A model generated the notes under the pieces. It was given only the letters and a program-made list of their open reading frames with translations. It did not search any database and was not told the DNA's origin. A stretch of DNA of 55,323 nucleotides. Origin: Candidatus Gastranaerophilales bacterium (GTDB lineage Bacteria; Cyanobacteriota; Vampirovibrionia; Gastranaerophilales; Gastranaerophilaceae). Shown piece after piece: positions 40,244 through 48,643 of this stretch (positions within the stretch are counted from its first letter, which is position 1; the number at the start of each line of letters is the position of its first letter). Both the position numbers and the translations under genes were made by a program. The stretch lies in NCBI GenBank assembly GCA_944325675.1, contig CALVAZ010000049.1:1-55323 (forward strand). Direction: 5' to 3'.

Positions 40244-42190
40244 ATGGGAATGGCAGCATCACAAGCAAGATTATTGTCAATCACATCTCGTATGGCTGAT
40301 AACGAGTTAAGATCTCAGATTATCAACAATTCGAAGATGCGTCTTGCAACTGAAAGCTCAAAGGTAAGTGAAGAATACATCAACGCCTTGAATTCAGCTA
40401 CTATGATGATGTCAAATTATGACACGGCAGGCGAAAGTCAATACCAAAAATTAAGCTTTAACTCATTGACGAGTTACAGCTCATACAATAACCAATATGG
40501 TTTGGTAAATGCGAACGGTAAATTATTAGTATCAGAAAGAGATGCTGCAAACTATCGTAATGTACTTGATAAAGGTGGAGATTTAGATGACTTTTTGGCA
40601 GTATATGGACTAGAGTATAAATCAACATACTTTACAAGTGAAACCCTGGGTGCAGAACAAATTAATTTTGAAGATATCAACAAAACATTCACTATCCAAG
40701 AGTTAGAAGAAATGTACTACGGAAATGATGATAAGGGTATACTAAGTTACAACAACGCATTACAATCTTCAGAATATGTTAATTATGCCGATTACTACGA
40801 TCAATTTCTTTTAGCACAAGAAAATTATAAACTTCAAGCCATAGATACAATAAACAGTTCTTTGGGATTTAGTGATTCAAACTCAACTTGGTCACAAAAG
40901 TACACTACATACGTCACAAATGGTGGTAGTGATAACATAAGTGACATGTACAATAATGGCGTTTTATGGATTAAAAATCAAATAACAAGCCTAGTTAATT
41001 CAAATAAATTACCAACAACAACGCCATTTTACAATGAAATGATGAGCTACATAAATAGTATAAATTACCAAAATGGCCAAGTAATATTGACCGGTACAGA
41101 CGAATGCACCGTTGATCCAGACACAGGAAACATATATATGGGAGCAACTTACGAACTTGATGATGGAAGTCTAGCTACTGAATTATTGGCCACTAAAAAT
41201 GATGATGGAACATATACGATAAGTGTAAACCCTGACATAGAAGAATACCTTGCAAATAACAGCACTAGTATAAATTTTGGGGGCCAAGCTTCTATAACTG
41301 TGAGCGATTTCAATAATTCTTTTACATACAATGTTGTTGAAACCGATGAAGAAGGCTCTTATACACAGACATACACTTATAAATATGATGAAACTACAAA
41401 CACAGGCAAAACGTCTTGGAACACAGAAATTAATGAATTTGCTGGTATAGTATCAAATTTATTTTTGATGTACAAAGCTGGAGTTGTTGATGCACTGAAT
41501 TTAGATGCTTACGCAAATTTAAGTAACCCAGTTGTTTTGGATGCAAAAAACAAGCGTGACGAAGCATTCTCAAAATTAACTGAATTGCTTTTTGGAAAAA
41601 ATAATAACTTTAAATTAGATGATGCATCCATACTAGCCAGTCCTGAGGGAGTTTTAAATTGGGCATACCAGAATGGAGGAATCACAACATCTGCACTTGA
41701 AATAATCGAAAAAATTTACATACTCGACACATTATTCAATGTGTACGGAGAACCTTCTGCCGGATGGATTGATGTTAATAACCCGGATGAAAATGCTGAC
41801 GCTAAAGTTCAATGGTATACAAACTTGTTCAACCGTATGCAACAAGGATATAGCGTTTTAGAGGATGGCCTTGCTTCAAGCAATGAATGGATTGAATTTG
41901 CACTTGAAAGCGGTTTGGTAACAATGGAACAGGTTGACAAAAATAACAACTGGACTTCTACAATCTACACAAATTGCAGCGACATAACAGAAGTTACAGA
42001 TGACACCGCAATTACAATAGCTGAAGCTGAATACAATAAAGCGATGAACAATATTGAAAATAAAGATAAACGATTTGATATGGAATTGAAAAATATTGAC
42101 ACGGAACACAATTCATTGCAAACAGAATATGATTCAGTAAAATCAGTAATCGATAAAAATATTGAAAGATCATTCAAAATTTATTCATAA
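40244..42190 (+). CDS. MGMAASQAR-family protein, 648 residues, sigma-28-like promoter
   Basis: I do not know a characterised family. The N-terminus MGMAASQARLLSITSRMADN and the following 50 residues are helical, as is the C-terminus (about 590-648: NIENKDKRFDMELKNID, EYDSVKSVIDKNIERSF). The long centre is rich in Asn, Thr, Ser and Tyr with beta-like stretches (GSYTQTYTYKYDETTNTGK). Conserved helical ends around a variable middle recall flagellin, hook-associated and other axial proteins, but no direct similarity to them is seen. There is no signal peptide. Its promoter looks sigma-28-dependent. A second family member starts at 27 on the minus strand. An exported filament or tip role is a hypothesis. 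Confidence 0.7.
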   Translation: MGMAASQARLLSITSRMADNELRSQIINNSKMRLATESSKVSEEYINALNSATMMMSNYDTAGESQYQKLSFNSLTSYSSYNNQYGLVNANGKLLVSERDAANYRNVLDKGGDLDDFLAVYGLEYKSTYFTSETLGAEQINFEDINKTFTIQELEEMYYGNDDKGILSYNNALQSSEYVNYADYYDQFLLAQENYKLQAIDTINSSLGFSDSNSTWSQKYTTYVTNGGSDNISDMYNNGVLWIKNQITSLVNSNKLPTTTPFYNEMMSYINSINYQNGQVILTGTDECTVDPDTGNIYMGATYELDDGSLATELLATKNDDGTYTISVNPDIEEYLANNSTSINFGGQASITVSDFNNSFTYNVVETDEEGSYTQTYTYKYDETTNTGKTSWNTEINEFAGIVSNLFLMYKAGVVDALNLDAYANLSNPVVLDAKNKRDEAFSKLTELLFGKNNNFKLDDASILASPEGVLNWAYQNGGITTSALEIIEKIYILDTLFNVYGEPSAGWIDVNNPDENADAKVQWYTNLFNRMQQGYSVLEDGLASSNEWIEFALESGLVTMEQVDKNNNWTSTIYTNCSDITEVTDDTAITIAEAEYNKAMNNIENKDKRFDMELKNIDTEHNSLQTEYDSVKSVIDKNIERSFKIYS

Positions 42191-42193
42191 AAC

Positions 42194-42223
42194 AAAGCCT
42201 GAAAGTTATTTTTCAGGCTTTTT
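42194..42223 (+). terminator. Terminator of the MGMAASQAR gene
   Basis: AAAGCCTGAAA and TTTCAGGCTTT form an 11-bp stem with a 6-nt loop, followed by T. It begins 3 nt past the stop. Confidence 0.88.
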
Positions 42224-42325
42224 AATTGAATCTTTATAAAGATATAAAGATTATGTAAGGAAATCAAGGTTGGAACAAATTTTGAATTATAATGTTAACA
42301 TAGGAAATAAAAATTGGAGATTGAA

Positions 42326-42610
42326 ATGCAAACAGTAAACGAAATTTTAAACAAATTGGAAACAGCTGATAATTCAACTAAAAATGAATTAGAAAATATA
42401 TTAGTAAATATTGGAACTTCAGCACTTCCGCAGTTAGTTGATCAACTTCAAGTTGTAAGAGGCATCAAACGTGGTGTTGTAGCAATGACATTGATTAGAA
42501 TAGGTGATGCATCAGTTAAATATCTTAAAAAAGCCGCTGAAGATAATAAAGATTTTGAATGGGTTGCCGAATATTTAATTCGTGAAATTGAAGGTGCCAA
42601 AGCTGCGTAG
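42326..42610 (+). CDS. Small HEAT-repeat-like protein
   Basis: The 94-residue protein is wholly helical, with repeated paired helices (LENILVNIGTSALPQLVDQL, GVVAMTLIRIGDASVKYLKK) in the style of HEAT or PBS-lyase repeats. Such modules bind other proteins. The ATG at 42326 has GGAGA 5 nt before it; a TTG four codons upstream is less suitable. A TATAAT lies at 42288-42293. It is a single-gene unit with its own terminator. The partner is unknown. Confidence 0.7.
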   Translation: MQTVNEILNKLETADNSTKNELENILVNIGTSALPQLVDQLQVVRGIKRGVVAMTLIRIGDASVKYLKKAAEDNKDFEWVAEYLIREIEGAKAA

Positions 42611-42631
42611 CAGAAAACAGTTTTAAGAATA

Positions 42632-42662
42632 AAAAAAGTCGGTTTAATTACCGGCTTTTTTT
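42632..42662 (+). terminator. Terminator of the HEAT-repeat gene
   Basis: AAAAAAGTCGG and CCGGCTTTTTT pair, with one G-U, around an 8-nt loop, followed by T. It lies 21 nt past the stop. Confidence 0.85.
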
Positions 42663-42678
42663 ATGTTAATATGAAGTC

Positions 42679-43884
42679 ATGAACATGAATAAACAAATGA
42701 AGTACACATGTTTATTTGGGGGAGGTGCCATAAGAGGTGCTGCCTATGCAGGCGCAATTAAGGCACTAAAAGATTTAGGAATCACTATCGGAAATATAGG
42801 CGGATCTTCAGTAGGTTCAATAGTTGCAGCACTTCTTGCTGTTGGGTATGACGCTGAAGATATACGGGAAATCTTTTTAGATGTAAATTTTGACTTATTT
42901 AAAGATTTTCAATTTGGACTTGGCGCTAAATTTGCGCTAAGCAAAGGTGAGCTTTTTTTAGATTGGATAAGAGAGTTGCTAGAAAAAAAATACTACGGCG
43001 ACGATTACCACAAAGGTCACAACAAAGCTGTAAGGTTCAAAGATTTAGAAAAAGACTTATTTATCATAACAACAGATTTATCGAACTTTGAATGCAAGGA
43101 ATTTTCAAAATTTGAAACTCCTGACTTTGAAATTGCAACAGCTGTAAGAATTTCATGCAGTATGCCCGGTTTAATGAAGCCTTTAGAATATAATAATACC
43201 CTTTTGGTTGACGGAGATTTACAAAAGAGTGTTCCGATGTGGAAGCTCTCAAATAACTTATTAAAGGAAAATGAAAGAGTTCTTGAATTTCGTTTAGAAG
43301 GTGATTTTGACGGCTCGAACCAAAACGCTTTAGATTATGTAAATACAATATATAGCTGTATTACATCAATATCCACCTCATTTATTGTAGATTTATTCGG
43401 TAAAAAGGACAAATTTGATTATGTAGTAATAAATACAGGGAATGTAATTGTAGTAGACTTCAACTATCCGAAAGAAAAACGAGAAGATTTAATACGAAAC
43501 GGTTACGAACAAACTATGAACTACTTCAAAAAAATTCTTCCAAGCAAAAAAGAAAACCTTTTGAATAACTATTATAAAATTAATAAAACGTTAAAAAAAG
43601 TAGAGAAGTACATCGAAAATAAAAAAATTATCAAAGCAAAACATACAATTTCGGAATTATTTGAAGACTTATGCGACATGCAGGATACTTTAGACAATCA
43701 ACTAACAGATAAACTTAAAAGATTCAGTAAAACATTCTCGCATAACCTAAGATATCCGGCCTTGTTTGGTAAAGTCAAACTAACAGACGAAACCGCTGTG
43801 AAGCGAGACCTAAAATCAATCATAGAAAATATTTCCGAAAGAATTTATGAATTAGAAGACTATATTGTTAAATTTCCCATTTGA
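42679..43884 (+). CDS. Patatin-like phospholipase
   Basis: The 401-residue protein has the oxyanion block FGGGAIRGAAYAGAIKAL, the nucleophile motif GGSSVGS (GxSxG) and the catalytic Asp in LLVDGDLQKSVP. These form the Ser-Asp dyad of RssA-type and patatin lipases, which hydrolyse acyl chains of phospholipids. The C-terminal 130 residues are helical and coiled (NNYYKINKTLKKVEKYIE). No signal peptide is visible, so it is cytoplasmic unless exported by another system. It is followed by the tRNA-Leu gene. Confidence 0.88.
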   Translation: MNMNKQMKYTCLFGGGAIRGAAYAGAIKALKDLGITIGNIGGSSVGSIVAALLAVGYDAEDIREIFLDVNFDLFKDFQFGLGAKFALSKGELFLDWIRELLEKKYYGDDYHKGHNKAVRFKDLEKDLFIITTDLSNFECKEFSKFETPDFEIATAVRISCSMPGLMKPLEYNNTLLVDGDLQKSVPMWKLSNNLLKENERVLEFRLEGDFDGSNQNALDYVNTIYSCITSISTSFIVDLFGKKDKFDYVVINTGNVIVVDFNYPKEKREDLIRNGYEQTMNYFKKILPSKKENLLNNYYKINKTLKKVEKYIENKKIIKAKHTISELFEDLCDMQDTLDNQLTDKLKRFSKTFSHNLRYPALFGKVKLTDETAVKRDLKSIIENISERIYELEDYIVKFPI

Positions 43885-43957
43885 CAATTGAGTATGTTTC
43901 AGTTAATATTAGAGAGCTTGAAATCAAGCGATACGTTGAAAATTTTATACAGAATAT

Positions 43958-44044
43958 GCTCCAGTGGCGGAATCGGTAGACGCGTTGGACTTAAAATCCA
44001 ATTGGGTGAATAGCTCAGTGCCAGTTCAAGTCTGGCCTGGAGCA
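43958..44044 (+). tRNA. tRNA-Leu (anticodon UAA)
   Basis: The 87-nt class II tRNA folds with acceptor GCTCCAG/CTGGAGC. The anticodon stem TTGGA/TCCAA encloses the loop CTTAAAA, giving anticodon TAA (43992-43994). It has a long variable arm (TTGGGTGAATAGCTCAG) and the T-loop GTTCAAGTC. CCA is not encoded; the acceptor is followed by TTTT. It reads UUA and UUG leucine codons. Confidence 0.96.
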
Positions 44045-44048
44045 TTTT

Positions 44049-44079
44049 AAAAGACTTACATAACATGTAGGTCTTTTTT
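44049..44079. terminator. Terminator between tRNA-Leu and csaB
   Basis: AAAAGACTTACA and TGTAGGTCTTTT form a 12-bp stem with one G-U and a 5-nt loop, T-rich on both sides. It serves the tRNA. It abuts the csaB stop codon and may also serve csaB. Confidence 0.82.
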
Positions 44080-45100
44080 ATTGTTCAATCAATATTTTAT
44101 CAATATTAGTCCAATCAAAAACATGTGAATCAGCAAAATTTTTCAAATTATTTTCATTTAAAGTTTTCAATTGATAGAAAACAGAATCAAAATCTTCACA
44201 TGCATCCATCGAAATAATAGGGATTCCCGCTTCTATAGCAATCTTTTCAACTTTAGCATCATAGTTAATTGCAACAGACTTTACACCGGATTTTAAAGCT
44301 ATAACAAGCGCGTGAAAACGCATAGCAATCATATATTCCAAACCCGAAATTTCCGAAATCACTTGAGCATTTGACAAATCATACAAAAGCTCCGTTTGAA
44401 TATTAGGATTTAAACTCAAAAGAATTTGACGAAACTTTTTGCAAACCTCCAAATCAATGGAATCTTGAAGAGAAAATATCTTAATTTTTTTATCAAAAAA
44501 ATCTTTAACAATTTGTCTTGCCAACTTGTTGAGTAAAGTATCATTCATTGTTGGAAAATCACGCAATTGAATACCAACAACACCTTTTTGTTTTTTGCCA
44601 TTAAAACTAAGAGAAAAAATCGGATCACAAAGCAAATCAGCATCAATTTTCATGCTTTGCATCAAATCGCAACTTTTAGCGTCTCTCACAGATACATACG
44701 AACATTTTTTCAAGACTTTACACGTAATAAATTTAGCAATTTTATTATTAATAGGCCCGATACCCTGAGCAAAAACTATTACTTTCTTTTTGTATCTTAG
44801 AGCAGTCATAATCACCCAAAGGTAATAAAACAGAGATTTCAAGCTGGTAACATCCTGTAAAAGGCTACCGCCACCGGAAATCAAAACGTCAGATTGTTTA
44901 ATAAGACCCGTAACCTGAAAAAAATCAAAAGATTGTATAGAATTAACAAAGTAATCCATTGACGTTTTTCTGGGATTAGAGGATAAAACAACGACCTCTA
45001 ACCCCATTTTTTTAAGCCTTTCAATTAAAAGTGCCAAAATGGCTTCATCGCCAAAGTTTCCAAAACCGTAATAACCAGATATAACTACTCTTTTAGACAT
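44078..45100 (-). CDS. csaB: Polysaccharide pyruvyl transferase
   Basis: The 340-residue CsaB-type enzyme has SGYYGFGNFGDEAILALLI at the N-terminus, VLISGGGSLLQD, VFAQGIGPI, VSVRDAKSCDLM and the C-terminal MIAMRFHALVIALKSG. It transfers pyruvate from PEP to ManNAc of secondary cell-wall polymer, creating the ketal that SLH-domain surface proteins bind. It implies an S-layer or SLH-type outer envelope, as in cyanobacteria and Firmicutes. The ATG overlaps the stop of the upstream kinase gene by 1 bp (TAATG). The neighbours make pyruvate, which is suggestive but not proof of a pathway. Confidence 0.9.
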   Translation of the reverse strand: MSKRVVISGYYGFGNFGDEAILALLIERLKKMGLEVVVLSSNPRKTSMDYFVNSIQSFDFFQVTGLIKQSDVLISGGGSLLQDVTSLKSLFYYLWVIMTALRYKKKVIVFAQGIGPINNKIAKFITCKVLKKCSYVSVRDAKSCDLMQSMKIDADLLCDPIFSLSFNGKKQKGVVGIQLRDFPTMNDTLLNKLARQIVKDFFDKKIKIFSLQDSIDLEVCKKFRQILLSLNPNIQTELLYDLSNAQVISEISGLEYMIAMRFHALVIALKSGVKSVAINYDAKVEKIAIEAGIPIISMDACEDFDSVFYQLKTLNENNLKNFADSHVFDWTNIDKILIEQ

Positions 45101-46035
45101 TACGCACCTTGAAATACCGAATAAACCTGATCATGGTAAGGTATAGATTTTATCGCACCGATACCTTTTGCCTGAATCCCAGCAGCGATTGAAGCCAACC
45201 TAGCCGATTCAATAGGCGGACAACCATGCGTAATACCATGCAAAAAACCGCCATTAAACACGTCGCCTGAGCATGTCGTATCAACCACATCAGAAGTGTA
45301 GAAATCAATAAAGGTAATATTACCGTTATACCCTATATAATATCCCTTATCCGCACCCGATTTAATGATAACAATACTCACACCCTTATCCCATAAATAC
45401 TTAATTGCAGCATCAATAGATTCAATAGCCAAAATAGGCATGTCATGTCTTGCACTCATAAACAAAATATCAACATACTGAATAATTTCGTCAAAATATT
45501 CTCTTGCCTGTTCAACAGAAGATACTGTAGAAATCAAGTTGGGATCATATGCAGTCTGCAAACTTAGATTCTTAGCAACTTCAAAACTTTTTCTTACTGC
45601 TTCTCTTGCAGATAATGAAAGCGATTGCGTAATACCGGTAGTATATATAACTTTAGCACTTGATATATAATTTTCATCAATATCTTCACCAGATAATTTT
45701 GAAGGGGCAGTTTTTTTGCGGTAAAAAGCAAATTCTTTTTCCAAATATGAAGGACGTGCTATTAAATAAAGCCCATTTCTTTCATCAGCAAGAGTAACTT
45801 GGGAAATATCAAGTCCTTCATCTTTCCAACCTTCAATAAGAAAATCTTTAAATGCATCATTTCCGAGTTTAGTTATAAACCCAACCTTAGAACCGAGTCT
45901 TACTGCAGCAACTGCGGTAGCCAAAGCATCACCGCCAAAATATTTATGTAAACATTCAGCATCTTTCAACTTTTCATCAGTAGATAATTCAACTAAACTT
46001 TCGCCAATAGCAATTATATCAAGTTTTTCTTCCAT
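45100..46035 (-). CDS. kdgK: PfkB-family carbohydrate kinase, probably 2-keto-3-deoxygluconate kinase
   Basis: The 311-residue ribokinase-fold protein has AIGESLVELSTDEKL, KYFGGDALATAVAAVRLG and the C-terminal DVVDTTCSGDVFNGGFLHG, which holds the catalytic Asp and anion hole. The next gene encodes KDPG aldolase with a 9-bp gap. KDG kinase plus this aldolase breaks down 2-keto-3-deoxygluconate from uronic acids (pectin, alginate or host glycans) to pyruvate and glyceraldehyde-3-phosphate. The substrate is inferred from context. AAGAGG precedes the ATG. Confidence 0.85.
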   Translation of the reverse strand: MEEKLDIIAIGESLVELSTDEKLKDAECLHKYFGGDALATAVAAVRLGSKVGFITKLGNDAFKDFLIEGWKDEGLDISQVTLADERNGLYLIARPSYLEKEFAFYRKKTAPSKLSGEDIDENYISSAKVIYTTGITQSLSLSAREAVRKSFEVAKNLSLQTAYDPNLISTVSSVEQAREYFDEIIQYVDILFMSARHDMPILAIESIDAAIKYLWDKGVSIVIIKSGADKGYYIGYNGNITFIDFYTSDVVDTTCSGDVFNGGFLHGITHGCPPIESARLASIAAGIQAKGIGAIKSIPYHDQVYSVFQGA

Positions 46036-46044
46036 AAAAACCTC

Positions 46045-46647
46045 TTAAAGTGAAGCAATAGCGCCCTTAACTCTTTCTGTAATTTCAGAATAACTATAAC
46101 CTTCATACAAATCCCTACCAACACCGACAGCAGTAGCACCTGCATCAATGTAGCTTTTAACTTCTGATAATTTAACATTACCTTGCGGCAATACGCTTAA
46201 AAATGGCATCGGGCGTCTGAGATCCTCAATATACAATGGCCCTCCAAGAGCTGTAACAGGATAAATTTTAACAAGAGGAATTCTTGCCTTCCATGCCTCA
46301 TAGGCCTCATTAGCCGTTGAAGTACCAGCTATATAAGGTATTCTTTTATCTTTTGATAATTTTACAAGATTCATGTGAAAAATTGGCGAAGATATACACT
46401 TCGCACCGGCTAATATTGCGGCATGTGCTTGCATTGAGGTAATAATACCGCCTGCACAAATCTTTGCTCTTTTAGAAACCTTTGAAATAGCGTCGTAAAT
46501 GAGCGGAGATTCAACATTAACTTCCATTATTGACAAACCGCCCTCAACTATTGCTTCAACAGTATTAATAACGACTTCAGGATCATTACTTCTGATAATC
46601 GGAAATATTTTTTGTTCAGCTAAAGAATTAATTAAATTTTCGTTCAT
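46045..46647 (-). CDS. eda: 2-Keto-3-deoxy-6-phosphogluconate (KDPG) aldolase
   Basis: The 200-residue class I aldolase has IFPIIRSNDPEVV, GLSIMEVNVESPL (catalytic Glu), ICAGGIITSMQA and RIPLVKIYPVTALGG with the Schiff-base lysine. GATAVGVGRDLY closes the phosphate site. It splits KDPG into pyruvate and glyceraldehyde-3-phosphate. No Edd dehydratase gene is adjacent, so it most likely serves uronate breakdown with the kinase gene downstream. It is the first gene of the eda-kdgK-csaB unit. Confidence 0.92.
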   Translation of the reverse strand: MNENLINSLAEQKIFPIIRSNDPEVVINTVEAIVEGGLSIMEVNVESPLIYDAISKVSKRAKICAGGIITSMQAHAAILAGAKCISSPIFHMNLVKLSKDKRIPYIAGTSTANEAYEAWKARIPLVKIYPVTALGGPLYIEDLRRPMPFLSVLPQGNVKLSEVKSYIDAGATAVGVGRDLYEGYSYSEITERVKGAIASL

Positions 46648-46702
46648 AAACTATCCCTTTTTCAAAATTTATTATATCATAAAATTAGGAGTACGAGATT
46701 AC

Positions 46703-48643
46703 ATGAAAAAACTAAAGTCAAAAGCATTTTTCATAAAGTCAATACTGATTCATTTGTTTTTGTCTGTATTTGTAATTATTGTTTCATGGCAGTTTTTTGA
46801 ACCTGAAGCGTACAACTTTATGCACAGCCTGTTTACTGCAAGAAATCAAGGTGCAGACAACATTGCCTTAATCGTAATTGATGATAAGTCTATCGAACGC
46901 TACCGTTGGCCATGGAAACGTGATTTGTATGCCAAAATATTTGAATATTTAGACACATACTCAAAGCCGCAAATTATAGGATTTGATGCCATAATTTCAA
47001 GCATGGACCGTGAAAATCCTGATGCCGACAAAAAATTATTCAGTACAATAAAAAATATTGACAATCTTGTTGTAGGTTTTAGTCCTCTTGTTCAAAAAAC
47101 AGACAATAACGACAGCTTATATCAAGATGAATTTTTCAAAAAGTTTGCGGTAAACATTGACGATACAAAAAATAAATTTAATTACTCAAAATACTCCGGC
47201 ATGACAAAATTTCCAAAAGAATATTTTAATTCAATAAAATATACAGGCTCGGTAAATACAACTCCAAACTCAAGCGGTTACATAGTACTTGGAGATCAAA
47301 TTGTAAACATAAACGGAAACAAATATCCTTCACTGGCGTTGAGAATGTACCTGTTACTCAATAAAACAGATTCAGTTACACTGTTAAAAAATAAAATTTT
47401 AGTAAACGAAACAGGCCTAGAAATTCCAAGTATAAATTCCGTGAATGCAATCCAAAATTACACAAAATACTATAAAATAATTCCAAATACAGAATATTCT
47501 CATAAAAAATATTCTGCAATAGATGTAATAGATTCATTAGACAATATAAAACAAGGGAAAGCACCGATAATAAATCCTGAAGAATTTAAGGATAAAATAG
47601 TATTTGTAGGTGCGAATGCAAAGGCTTCTGCACTTGGGCTGGAAGACGCTTTACCGACTCCAATGCTGCAAAAGCATCCTGGTGTCGATATTCAGGCAAC
47701 TAATTTAGATAATATGATTAATAATCAATTTATTCGTCAAACAACGATTACTCAGGACTTAGTTATATTAATTCTGCTCTCAATAATAGTTTTTATGCTC
47801 ATAATAAAATTGTCGTTTTTCCAATCACTTGGAATACTAATATTTTTAGCCCTTGCATATATTGTATTCAGTGCAGTATGCTTTATGCATGGCGTAGCGC
47901 CAAATGTAATAACACCGCTTGCAATACAACTTGTCACAATGATTTTTGCATACTCATACAGATTTATACTTGAAGGCAGAAATAAAGAAAAAATCAAACA
48001 AGCTATGGGGAAGTACTTGTCTCAGGATATCATGCAAAATGTTGTAAAAAATATTGATGACATAAAACTTGGCGGGAAAAAAGCTGTTGTGACCGTACTT
48101 TTTGCAGATATCAGGGGATTTACAAGCATAAGTGAAAAACTTACGGCAGAAGAAGTTTCTGTGATATTAAATGAATATTTTACAGAGATAGAACCAATTA
48201 TATCAAAATACAACGGTGTAATAAATAAATTTATCGGGGATGCAGTCATGGCAATATTCGGTGAACCGATACAGGATATAAACCATGCCAAGAACGCAGT
48301 TTTATGTGCCAATGAAATGTTGAAAAAAGTTGATGAACTACGTGACAAATGGTTATTTGAAGGAAAACCGAAAATTGAAATCGGGATAGGAATTAACACA
48401 GGGGAAGCATTTGTAGGAAACATCGGTTCTGAAAAGCGCCTTGAATACACCGTTATAGGTGATATGGTTAACCTTGCAAGCCGCATTGAAAGCTATAACA
48501 AAGTTTATAAAACAAATCTTTTGATAAGCAGTTCAACATATTCACACGTAAGCAACATTGCTGATGTAATAAAAATAAGCGAAGTTACAATACGCGGCAA
48601 ATCAAAAAAAATGGATATTTATGAAGTTTTGAGGCTTACGTAA
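46703..48643 (+). CDS. Membrane adenylate cyclase with CHASE2 sensor
   Basis: The 646-residue protein has one N-terminal membrane helix, an extracytoplasmic CHASE2 domain (about 40-330, with IALIVIDDKSIERYRWPWKR and FVGANAKASALG), three more helices and a class III cyclase domain. Both metal-binding Asp are seen (LFADIRGFTS, NKFIGDAVMAIFG). The adenine-type Lys precedes FIGD, and GDMVNLASRIE follows, so cAMP is the likely product. The ATG at 46703 is chosen; an upstream extension would run over the eda gene. RecG's start directly follows the stop. It diverges from eda. The signal sensed is unknown. Confidence 0.92.
   Translation: MKKLKSKAFFIKSILIHLFLSVFVIIVSWQFFEPEAYNFMHSLFTARNQGADNIALIVIDDKSIERYRWPWKRDLYAKIFEYLDTYSKPQIIGFDAIISSMDRENPDADKKLFSTIKNIDNLVVGFSPLVQKTDNNDSLYQDEFFKKFAVNIDDTKNKFNYSKYSGMTKFPKEYFNSIKYTGSVNTTPNSSGYIVLGDQIVNINGNKYPSLALRMYLLLNKTDSVTLLKNKILVNETGLEIPSINSVNAIQNYTKYYKIIPNTEYSHKKYSAIDVIDSLDNIKQGKAPIINPEEFKDKIVFVGANAKASALGLEDALPTPMLQKHPGVDIQATNLDNMINNQFIRQTTITQDLVILILLSIIVFMLIIKLSFFQSLGILIFLALAYIVFSAVCFMHGVAPNVITPLAIQLVTMIFAYSYRFILEGRNKEKIKQAMGKYLSQDIMQNVVKNIDDIKLGGKKAVVTVLFADIRGFTSISEKLTAEEVSVILNEYFTEIEPIISKYNGVINKFIGDAVMAIFGEPIQDINHAKNAVLCANEMLKKVDELRDKWLFEGKPKIEIGIGINTGEAFVGNIGSEKRLEYTVIGDMVNLASRIESYNKVYKTNLLISSSTYSHVSNIADVIKISEVTIRGKSKKMDIYEVLRLT

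Noticed and set aside
46499-46702. A longer N-terminus for the CHASE2-adenylate cyclase
   Set aside because: It would overlap the divergent eda gene and adds sequence before the natural membrane-helix start; the ATG at 46703 has AGGAG upstream.
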